A stretch of 20,866 nucleotides of DNA. Origin: CALAMD01 sp035301345 (GTDB taxonomy: Bacteria > Bacillota > Bacilli > Bacillales > Amphibacillaceae). Under the pieces are notes generated by a model, which saw only the letters and a program-made list of their open reading frames with translations, did not search any database and was not told where the DNA came from. The translations under genes and the position numbers were made by a program. Positions 1 to 5,621 of the stretch are shown one piece after another (the stretch's first letter is position 1; every line of letters starts with the position of its first letter). The DNA is taken from the NCBI GenBank assembly GCA_035301345.1, contig DATGUM010000057.1:1-20866 (forward strand), read 5' to 3'.

Positions 1-49
1 TATAGTTCTGAAACGATCACTCGCGAAAAATGAAGTATATATCACCTGA
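1..49 (+). CDS. 3' end of an upstream gene, possibly aconitate hydratase
   Basis: Reading from base 2, a frame is open through IVLKRSLAKNEVYIT and stops at TGA 47-49. Only about 15 residues are visible. In Bacillus and Staphylococcus the aconitase gene lies just upstream of a homologous thioesterase gene, and aconitases end with a motif resembling GGILxMVLR, which the first residues loosely match. The identity is therefore an inference from gene order and a very short match. A non-coding 5' region for the next gene is the alternative. Confidence 0.35.
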   Translation, partial: IVLKRSLAKNEVYIT

Positions 50-55
50 GGTGAT
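41..55. repeat. Perfect 15-base palindrome at a gene end
   Basis: ATCACCTGAGGTGAT has two 7-base arms around a single central G. It overlaps the putative stop codon of the upstream reading frame. No T run follows on either strand, so it does not look like a complete intrinsic terminator. It could be an RNA 3' hairpin or a protein-binding site. Confidence 0.4.
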
Positions 56-164
56 TAAAGAGTCATTTAATAAAAATAAACTATACAAAAGATGGTATTT
101 TGAACATATTTATTAGATACCCACAAATACTTGACTCAATCTAAGGTAAGAAGGAGCGAAGACA

Positions 165-596
165 TTGAAAATCAATGAAACAGACATTGACGTAAGGTAT
201 CAAGAAACAGATCAAATGGGTGTCGTTTATCATGCGAACTATCTCGTCTGGTTTGAAATCGGTCGCACAAAATTTATACAATCAATCGGATTAAATTACA
301 AAGATATGGAAGATGCTGGTTACGTGTCACCAGTGACCCATGCGGATGTTCATTATAAATTGCCCATTCGTTATGGAGATGACGTTATTGTACGGACGTG
401 GATTGATTACTATGACGGTATGCGTACGATATACGGTTATGAAATTATTGGTGCGGATGAAAAAGTTGCAGTAACAGGAACGACGACGCATGTGATTGTA
501 GATAAACAAACATTTCGTCCTAAATCACTGAGAAGAGAATTTCCAGACTGGCACGAGATTTATGATAAAGAAACGAAGCGCAAACGGGGTGACTAA
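165..596 (+). CDS. yneP: Acyl-CoA thioesterase, YbgC/FadM family (hotdog fold), YneP-like
   Basis: This 143-residue protein has the length and N-terminal signature of single-domain 4-hydroxybenzoyl-CoA thioesterase-like enzymes, which hydrolyse acyl-CoA thioesters in the cytoplasm. The active-site segment TDQMGVVYHANY (residues 15-26) carries the expected catalytic aspartate D16, and is followed by the family's WFEIGR motif. The start is a TTG with AAGGAG at 151-156, eight bases upstream; the only nearby ATG would remove the first strand. It is followed after two bases by a yneQ homologue, so the two are probably translated from one message. No convincing promoter was found in 56-164. The physiological substrate cannot be told from the sequence; the family call is firm. 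Confidence 0.9.
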   Translation: MKINETDIDVRYQETDQMGVVYHANYLVWFEIGRTKFIQSIGLNYKDMEDAGYVSPVTHADVHYKLPIRYGDDVIVRTWIDYYDGMRTIYGYEIIGADEKVAVTGTTTHVIVDKQTFRPKSLRREFPDWHEIYDKETKRKRGD

Positions 597-598
597 CG

Positions 599-925
599 AT
601 GGCATTCGGTATCAACCGCGAACAATTGAAACAATGGAAGTATGATGTGACGCAAGGGAATATTGCTTTCTTAACGCATTATTGGCAAGATGAACGATTT
701 CCTAACTGCTTTACAGTGACAAAAGTAGGGTGCAATGATGAAGAAAAACTTATTCATTGGGGGAAACGGTACGGTTTATTACCCCATTGGTTAGATAAAC
801 ATACGACTTATCCGCATTTTGATCTCTTTGGTGCTAAACAATTAGCAATATTAATTAGTGAAAATCAGTGGCAAGATGTGAAACAATTTCGGTTAATAAA
901 TCATTATGGACGACGAACAAAATAA
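599..925 (+). CDS. yneQ: Conserved uncharacterised protein, YneQ-like
   Basis: This 108-residue soluble protein has no signal peptide or membrane segment. It resembles Bacillus YneQ, a family of unknown function, in its MAFGI start, the LTHYWQDERFP motif (about residues 25-35), the TVTKVGC motif and the PHFDLFG motif. It is rich in Trp, His and Tyr, which suggests a compact folded domain. The ATG lies two bases after the thioesterase stop. Its ribosome binding site (GGGGTGA, 586-592) sits inside the end of that gene, so translation is likely coupled. The same gene order occurs in Bacillus. It ends just before a strong hairpin at 927-971. I assign no function. Confidence 0.8.
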   Translation: MAFGINREQLKQWKYDVTQGNIAFLTHYWQDERFPNCFTVTKVGCNDEEKLIHWGKRYGLLPHWLDKHTTYPHFDLFGAKQLAILISENQWQDVKQFRLINHYGRRTK

Positions 926-926
926 A

Positions 927-971
927 ATGGACAGTAAGGAGTGCACGTAAGCACGATACCTTGCTGTCCAT
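927..971. terminator. Bidirectional terminator between convergent genes
   Basis: A 13-base-pair stem with one T-G pair joins 927-939 to 959-971, topped by a GTGC/GCAC mini-stem (941-944 with 951-954). A T-rich stretch follows on the plus strand (973-986, TTTTATTTTTC), and the minus strand also reads into T-rich sequence past 927. It sits in the 49-base gap between yneQ (plus) and yneR (minus), as expected for a shared terminator. Confidence 0.8.
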
Positions 972-974
972 CTT

Positions 975-1274
975 TTATTTTTCTTTTTTAATAACAAATT
1001 CAGGTTCTTCGAGCGTTTCATTTAAAATAACATCAAGATGAACACCTTCAAAGTACCAATGGTCATTCGATTCAATAAAAAAGGTAATATCTTCCTTTTC
1101 AACGACGACAAGTGGTGTGTCTGGCACGTCATTACTAATGCCTATAGAAAATCCTGGAATATGTTCAGAAAAACCACCATATCGCGGGAAAAAGCGCACA
1201 TATTTAATCGGTTTTTGAGCAAATAGCTCTTCATTATACCAATTTGCTACTTCAGTCGTTACTGTTAGCTCCAT
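975..1274 (-). CDS. yneR: HesB/IscA-like protein, YneR family
   Basis: This 99-residue protein matches Bacillus YneR, a small HesB-like fold protein, in its MELTVTTEVANWYNEEL start and the VRFFPRYGG motif near residues 27-35. Unlike true A-type iron-sulfur carriers (IscA, SufA) it contains no cysteine at all, so it is unlikely to carry a cluster through Cys ligands. The start is ATG at 1274, preceded by AAGGAGAG seven bases away. A longer reading frame exists upstream, but it lies inside yidD and has no ribosome site. The first 23 bases overlap the end of yidD, pointing to translational coupling. It is the last gene of a leftward group and ends at the shared hairpin. Its biochemical role is unknown. 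Confidence 0.8.
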   Translation of the reverse strand: MELTVTTEVANWYNEELFAQKPIKYVRFFPRYGGFSEHIPGFSIGISNDVPDTPLVVVEKEDITFFIESNDHWYFEGVHLDVILNETLEEPEFVIKKEK

Positions 1275-1524
1275 GATTATCGCTCTCCTTCGTTTGATCG
1301 TTCGTCTGTTTTTTCTCTGGCACGACGTCGACACCACCTGGATGAAACGGATGACATTTACTTATTCGTATCACTGTTAAATAGACACCTTTAAAGGCAC
1401 CGAAACGTTGAATTGCTTCAATCCCATAAGCAGAACATGTCGGATAAAAGCGACACGAAGGGCCAAAGTAGGGACTTATACCTTTTTGATAAAACTTAAT
1501 GAGTCGAATAAGTAGATGTTTCAT
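1252..1524 (-). CDS. yidD: Membrane protein insertion efficiency factor YidD
   Basis: This 90-residue YidD protein has the family signature: an amphipathic N-terminus (IRLIKFYQKGISP), then PSCRFYPTCSAY at about residues 22-33 with two cysteines, a third cysteine in ISKCHPFHPGG, and a polar tail. YidD is known to assist insertion of membrane proteins by YidC, acting at the inner face of the membrane. The length fits the family. The start is ATG at 1524, 19 bases after the folE2 stop. The region ahead has no good Shine-Dalgarno sequence, so translation may depend on folE2 or be weak. The last 23 bases overlap yneR and hold that gene's ribosome binding site. Confidence 0.95.
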   Translation of the reverse strand: MKHLLIRLIKFYQKGISPYFGPSCRFYPTCSAYGIEAIQRFGAFKGVYLTVIRISKCHPFHPGGVDVVPEKKQTNDQTKESDNHGANSND

Positions 1525-1543
1525 GAGTCAAAACCCATTTCTT

Positions 1544-2470
1544 TTAGTTATTTTCTTCGTTTTTATCAAATGTAATTGAAGCAATTGCGTCGTGCATATG
1601 AATAGATTCCTCGTTTTGACACGTTACTTTGAACTTTTCAACGAAAGGCATTTCGTATAAGTCAGCTGCAACTAGACGAGTCATATCTTCAACAAATCTT
1701 GGGTTCTCATATGCTCTTTCTGTAACTGCTTTTTCATCTGGTCTCTTCAAAACAGGGTGGAGACGCGCACTCGCATTACTTTCTGCTGCTTCAAGTAATT
1801 CTTCTTTCCAGTTTATTTCATTTTCATTTAAATGTTCATCAAGATCAACACTCATCGTCATGCGTCCACGTTGATTATGCGCACTGTACTCACTAATTTC
1901 TTTTGAGCACGGGCAGAGCGTTGTAATTAATACAGATAAAGAGCCATTAATGTCAAAGCCTTTATCAATTTCATACGTTACTTTTAACGTCACGTCCGCA
2001 TGGTTAAGACCTGCTAAATTCGATTCAGGCCCTTTACGACTATAAAACCACGGGAAAGTAACTTCGACTGTAGCATCTTTTTGCTTAAGGCGCTCCGTTA
2101 ATTCAACGGCGAACGCTTTTAACGATTCGATACTGACTGAAAAGCCACTTTCATGATATTTTTGTAGCTGCTCAGTAAAACGACTCATATTCGTACCTTT
2201 GCTCATACGGTGAATCGAAGAAGAAAAAGTAAATTCTCCGATTGTCGTCTGTGTTTCTGGTTGTATACTACTATTAACGATAATAGGATGTTTTACGTTA
2301 GAAATCCCAACGGCATCTAAATCGAATAAAAAATCCTTCGTTACATTTTGTAAATCAGGCATTTCATCTTTAGTAGTCGGTTTTGAGCGAGGTCCAGGTG
2401 TAACTGAACCAAAGAGCTGATGGCGTTCCTTCTTACTTGGTAATTTTCTTCCGACTATTGTTTTATCCAT
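1544..2470 (-). CDS. folE2: GTP cyclohydrolase FolE2 (type IB)
   Basis: FolE2 converts GTP to dihydroneopterin triphosphate, the first step of folate synthesis. The 308-residue length is typical. The N-terminal HRMSKGTNMSRF segment (residues 87-98) and the LCPCSKEISEYSAHNQRG segment (185-202) are family hallmarks. C186 and C188, with H198, are in the region that holds the catalytic and metal-binding residues. FolE2 enzymes use metals more flexibly than the zinc-dependent FolE, and in several bacteria folE2 is induced by zinc shortage. I saw no sequence resembling a typical Zur box upstream. The start is ATG at 2470, with AGAAGGAGA nine bases before it and a good promoter at 2516-2544. yidD and yneR follow and are probably co-transcribed. 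Confidence 0.95.
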   Translation of the reverse strand: MDKTIVGRKLPSKKERHQLFGSVTPGPRSKPTTKDEMPDLQNVTKDFLFDLDAVGISNVKHPIIVNSSIQPETQTTIGEFTFSSSIHRMSKGTNMSRFTEQLQKYHESGFSVSIESLKAFAVELTERLKQKDATVEVTFPWFYSRKGPESNLAGLNHADVTLKVTYEIDKGFDINGSLSVLITTLCPCSKEISEYSAHNQRGRMTMSVDLDEHLNENEINWKEELLEAAESNASARLHPVLKRPDEKAVTERAYENPRFVEDMTRLVAADLYEMPFVEKFKVTCQNEESIHMHDAIASITFDKNEENN

Positions 2471-2515
2471 AAATACTATCTCCTTCTAACTCAAAGCTAT
2501 AATAAAGTAAACTTT

Positions 2516-2544
2516 AGTATACTTAAGTGTTCATATATTTTCAA
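2516..2544 (-). promoter_or_regulatory. Sigma-A-like promoter of folE2, overlapped by phased repeats
   Basis: On the minus strand a TTGAAA box (2539-2544) and a TATACT box (2516-2521) are 17 bases apart, close to consensus. Start of transcription is expected near 2509, giving a 5' leader of about 39 bases. The plus-strand triplet AGT recurs at 2506, 2516 and 2526, exactly one helical turn apart, as part of AAGTAAACTT, AGTATACT and ACTTAAGT. This could be an operator. Confidence 0.6.
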
Positions 2545-2604
2545 AACATTTGTTTTCAATCATAATAATACTCATATCATAGATGAAAGTGGCAATAAAA
2601 GCAC

Positions 2605-3210
2605 TTATTTACGGCTAAATTTATCCATCCATGTAATTTTTGGCTCTTCTTTCTTAATGATTCGTTTAATATTGTCAATATGTCGATAAAAAACGAACGC
2701 TGTTAACGCAGCAGCCATAATAATTACGCCAACGTCTTTAAAGAAGAAAGCGATGATTGTCGTAACGACACCCGTAATCATCGATGATAATGAGACGTAC
2801 TTCGTTATAAATAAAGTTATTAAAAAAGTTAATACCATAATTAAAAATAATAGCGGGTTAATCCCTAAAAAGATTCCACCAGACGTTGCAACAGCTTTTC
2901 CACCTTTAAAATTGGCAAAAATTGGATATGTATGACCAATCACTGCAAATAAACCAATGATTAACGGGTGAACGTCCGCACTAAAAATAAGTGTCGGAAG
3001 AATCGTTGCGACAGTTCCTTTTAATATATCTGCAATGACGACGATTGACCCTGATTTAACACCAAGCACGCGAAAGGCATTAGTTGCTCCTAAATTACCG
3101 CTACCATGCTCACGTACATCTATATTAAAGCCGATTTTACCGACGACAAGTGCAGAAGGGATTGATCCTAACAAATAAGCGACGACCGCAAATATAAGAT
3201 AATCAATCAA
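2605..3210 (-). CDS. plsY: Glycerol-3-phosphate acyltransferase PlsY
   Basis: PlsY moves an acyl group from acyl-phosphate (made by PlsX) to glycerol-3-phosphate, the first committed step of phospholipid synthesis, in the cytoplasmic membrane. The 201-residue protein has about five hydrophobic segments and the three family motifs: GSGNLGATNAFRVLG (about 37-51), a GHTYPIFANFKGGKA segment (about 92-106) containing the glycerol-phosphate-binding and acyl-phosphate-binding residues, and the GINP loop after it. The EEPKITWM end matches the S. aureus protein. The start is TTG at 3210, which gives the expected N-terminus (IDYLIF); a weak AGTAGG lies about eight bases upstream. No clear terminator separates it from folE2, but that gene has its own promoter. 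Confidence 0.95.
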   Translation of the reverse strand: MIDYLIFAVVAYLLGSIPSALVVGKIGFNIDVREHGSGNLGATNAFRVLGVKSGSIVVIADILKGTVATILPTLIFSADVHPLIIGLFAVIGHTYPIFANFKGGKAVATSGGIFLGINPLLFLIMVLTFLITLFITKYVSLSSMITGVVTTIIAFFFKDVGVIIMAAALTAFVFYRHIDNIKRIIKKEEPKITWMDKFSRK

Positions 3211-3383
3211 TCTGAAAACCTACTTTCCGTTTACTGAATACATCATGAACAAAGTCTATAATAACAAATGAATGTACCGATATAAAGATACCATACAATA
3301 CACGTAACGACCACAAAAAGTGGCTAAAAACAATAGAGAAATGATGTGATGTTCTCTGTTTGTTTTATGAAGTAGGCATTTAT

Positions 3384-3392
3384 TGCTATAAT
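3384..3392 (+). promoter_or_regulatory. Extended -10 promoter (TGCTATAAT)
   Basis: TG at 3384-3385, one base, then a perfect TATAAT at 3387-3392 makes an extended -10 element. The -35 region is poor (TTTATG at 17 bases), which extended -10 promoters tolerate. Transcription would begin near 3399, about 120 bases before a clean terminator and well before the separate parE promoter. Confidence 0.5.
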
Positions 3393-3398
3393 GGATGT

Positions 3399-3518
3399 AT
3401 ATGTGAAATAAATGGCACATATCGTCAATATTTATGGTAAAGTAAATAATCAACATGAACACGTATGAAACAATCATAAACGCTCATTTGCAAAGATGAC
3501 TTTTCGTCATCTTTTTTT
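3399..3518 (+). ncRNA. Candidate small RNA upstream of parE
   Basis: A promoter at 3384-3392 and an intrinsic terminator at 3492-3518 frame a predicted transcript of about 120 nt. It would start with a hairpin, ATATGTG (3399-3405) pairing with CACATAT (3416-3422), continue single-stranded and AT-rich, and end in the terminator stem. The only sizeable ORF inside is an 18-codon frame starting at the ATG at 3412 (MAHIVNIYG...), which has no Shine-Dalgarno sequence. The span matches no RNA family that I recognise. Alternatives are an upstream attenuated leader of parE or a tiny peptide gene. This is inference from layout; no transcription is shown. Confidence 0.35.
3492..3518 (+). terminator. Intrinsic terminator on the plus strand with no gene upstream
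   Basis: A perfect nine-base stem, AAAGATGAC (3492-3500) with GTCATCTTT (3506-3514), has a five-base TTTTC loop and runs into a seven-T tract (3512-3518). The T tract points to plus-strand transcription, yet no plus-strand protein gene precedes it in this gap. Confidence 0.75.
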
Positions 3519-3571
3519 GTGCAACTTTTTCAAAATAAACAACGCATACGTAGAGCTAAACAATAAAACTA

Positions 3572-3600
3572 TGTACAAATGAGAACATTTATTCTATGAT
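3572..3600 (+). promoter_or_regulatory. Likely promoter of parE-parC
   Basis: TGTACA (3572-3577) and TATGAT (3595-3600) are 17 bases apart. Transcription would start near 3607, 30 bases before the parE ATG. The -35 element lies in TGTACAAAT, and a near inverted copy, AATTGTACA, occurs at 3607-3615 around the expected start point, a possible control site. Confidence 0.55.
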
Positions 3601-3636
3601 ATAACAAATTGTACAATGTAGAAGGGGTCGATATTA

Positions 3637-5589
3637 ATGGAAGATCAATCCGTACAATATACAGACGAGTCGATACAAGTATTAGAAGGTCTTGAAGCTG
3701 TTCGTAAAAGACCAGCTATGTACATCGGAACGACTGACGTTCGCGGATTACACCATTTACTATATGAAATATTAGATAACGCGGTAGACGAGGCGTTATC
3801 AGGTTATGGCAATGAAATTACTGTCCAGATACATACAGATAACAGTATTTCTATCCAAGATAATGGACGCGGGATGCCAACTGGTATGCACGACACAGGA
3901 AAACCGACGCCAGAAGTTATTTTCACTGTTCTTCATGCAGGTGGAAAATTTGGCCAAGGGGGATATAAAGCAAGTGGAGGGCTTCACGGTGTTGGTGCTG
4001 CGGTTGTAAATGCTTTATCTGAATGGTTAACAGTAAAAATTGTTCGTAACGGTAAAGTGTATGAACAGTCATTTACAAATGGCGGAAAAGATATAGGCAA
4101 ACAAACAGTGAAACCTTCTAAAGAAAAGACAGGGACGTACATTCACTTTAAACCAGATGCGACAATCTTTTCAGCGACTGAATTTGACGAAGAAACGATT
4201 GCTGAACGATTGCGAGAATCAGCATTTTTACTGAAAGATTTAAAAATAACACTTAAAGATGACCGTTCTGAAACGGAAGAAACGTACGTTTATCCTGAGG
4301 GACTCAAGTCATTTGTTGAATACTTAAACGAAGATAAAGATACATTGCACGAAGTCGTCTCGTTTGAAGGGAAACAAGATGGTTTTGAAGTTGATTTTTC
4401 TTTCCAATTTAATGACGGTTTCTCTGAAAACCTCTTATCTTTTGTTAACCACGTTCGAACAGAAGATGGTGGAACGCATGAAGTTGGTGCTCGTTCAGCG
4501 ATTACGCGTATTATGAATGATTACGCCCGACGAAATGAACTCATTAAAGAAAAAGAGAAGAATTTAGAAGGAACTGACGTCCGAGAAGGATTGACGGCGA
4601 TTGTCTCTATTCGCGTACCTGAAGAATTCCTTCAATTTGAAGGACAGACGAAAGGACGCCTCGGAACGAGTGAAGCTCGCTCAATTGTTGACTCGCTCGT
4701 TTCAGAGAAATTAACGTATTATTTAGAAGAAAATCCAGATATAGCGACATTACTTATTAAAAACGCGATCAAAGCGAGAAATGCTCGAGAAGCTGCTAGA
4801 AAGGCCCGTGAAGATGCGAGGTCGGGTAAAAAGAGAAAGCGTAAAGATGCTTTGCTCAGTGGAAAGTTAACACCTGCGCAATCACGCAATCCGAAGAAAA
4901 ACGAACTTTATTTAGTGGAAGGTGACTCAGCAGGTGGTTCAGCGAAGCAAGGACGAGATCGAACGTTCCAAGCGATTTTACCACTGAGAGGTAAAGTGAT
5001 TAACACGGAGAAGGCTAGTTTAGAAGACGTGATGAAAAACGAAGAAATCTCAACAATTATCCATACGATTGGTGCTGGTGTTGGTGGAGACTTCGATTTA
5101 TCCGATGTTGCATATGATAAAATTGTTATTATGACGGACGCTGATACGGACGGAGCGCACATACAAGTGCTTTTACTAACGTTCTTTTATCGTTATATGA
5201 AACCACTCGTTAAAGCTGGTAAAGTGTTTATCGCACTTCCACCTTTATATAAAATATCTAAAGGACGCGGGAAAAACGAGAAAATTAAATACGCGTGGGA
5301 AGAAGATGAGCTTGAAGCGGCAATCAAAGAGTTTAAATCAGGATATGACGTTCAGCGGTATAAAGGTCTTGGGGAGATGAACGCTGATCAGTTATGGGAA
5401 ACGACAATGGACCCAGAAACGAGAACACTTATTCGAATTACAATTGATGATATTGCCCGTGCTGAGAGGCGCGTAACGACATTAATGGGTGATAAAGTTG
5501 CACCACGTCGAAAATGGATTGAAAAGAACGTCGCATTTGGGCTTGAAGAAGACGAAAACATTTTAGATAACAGCCGGGTGCAAAGTTAA
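3637..5589 (+). CDS. parE: DNA topoisomerase IV subunit B (ParE/GrlB)
   Basis: ParE is the ATPase subunit of topoisomerase IV, which unlinks daughter chromosomes. The 650 residues show the GHKL ATPase domain, with EILDNAVDEALSG (about 44-56), DNGRGMPTG (75-83) and GGLHGVGAAVVNALS (114-128). The TOPRIM domain has its metal-binding glutamate E428 in EGDSAGG and the DADTD triad at D501, D503 and D505. The PLRGKVINTEKA quinolone-region segment and QRYKGLGEMN follow. The length and order match Gram-positive ParE proteins. The missing 170-residue insert and the pairing with parC argue against GyrB of the Gram-negative type. The start is ATG at 3637, after GAAGGGG (3621-3627). parC follows after 32 bases, in one operon. 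Confidence 0.97.
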   Translation: MEDQSVQYTDESIQVLEGLEAVRKRPAMYIGTTDVRGLHHLLYEILDNAVDEALSGYGNEITVQIHTDNSISIQDNGRGMPTGMHDTGKPTPEVIFTVLHAGGKFGQGGYKASGGLHGVGAAVVNALSEWLTVKIVRNGKVYEQSFTNGGKDIGKQTVKPSKEKTGTYIHFKPDATIFSATEFDEETIAERLRESAFLLKDLKITLKDDRSETEETYVYPEGLKSFVEYLNEDKDTLHEVVSFEGKQDGFEVDFSFQFNDGFSENLLSFVNHVRTEDGGTHEVGARSAITRIMNDYARRNELIKEKEKNLEGTDVREGLTAIVSIRVPEEFLQFEGQTKGRLGTSEARSIVDSLVSEKLTYYLEENPDIATLLIKNAIKARNAREAARKAREDARSGKKRKRKDALLSGKLTPAQSRNPKKNELYLVEGDSAGGSAKQGRDRTFQAILPLRGKVINTEKASLEDVMKNEEISTIIHTIGAGVGGDFDLSDVAYDKIVIMTDADTDGAHIQVLLLTFFYRYMKPLVKAGKVFIALPPLYKISKGRGKNEKIKYAWEEDELEAAIKEFKSGYDVQRYKGLGEMNADQLWETTMDPETRTLIRITIDDIARAERRVTTLMGDKVAPRRKWIEKNVAFGLEEDENILDNSRVQS

Positions 5590-5621
5590 CATTTATTTGA
5601 AGAAGTAAAGGGGGATGCCAA

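Larger units (their letters stand above)
3211..3636. other. 426-base intergenic region between divergent plsY and parE
   Basis: In Bacillus this place holds yneT; no such gene is present here. Near the plsY side are two small hairpins, CCAC-AAAAA-GTGG (3311-3323) and AGAGAA/TTCTCT (3335-3340 with 3352-3357), which may lie in a plsY leader. I found no convincing plsY promoter. Further along are an extended -10 promoter (3384-3392), a plus-strand terminator (3492-3518) and the parE promoter (3572-3600). A 73-codon minus-strand frame here lacks a good ribosome site and looks like chance. Confidence 0.6.

Noticed and set aside
131..136. TTGACT as the -35 box of the thioesterase gene
   Set aside because: No -10 box lies at a suitable distance; the sequence 17 bases on is already at the ribosome binding site.
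1275..1337. Longer N-terminus for yneR, adding a basic 21-residue stretch
   Set aside because: The extension is antiphase yidD sequence with no ribosome site; AAGGAGAG is correctly placed for ATG 1274.
3256..3477. 73-codon minus-strand frame in the plsY-parE gap, hydrophobic and rich in His, Tyr and Cys
   Set aside because: It has only a weak ribosome site, odd composition, overlaps the better-supported plus-strand promoter and hairpin, and resembles no family that I know.
3211..3636. A degraded yneT gene between plsY and parE
   Set aside because: No frame on either strand shows CoA-binding protein motifs, and the gap is too AT-rich and interrupted to support a recognisable remnant.
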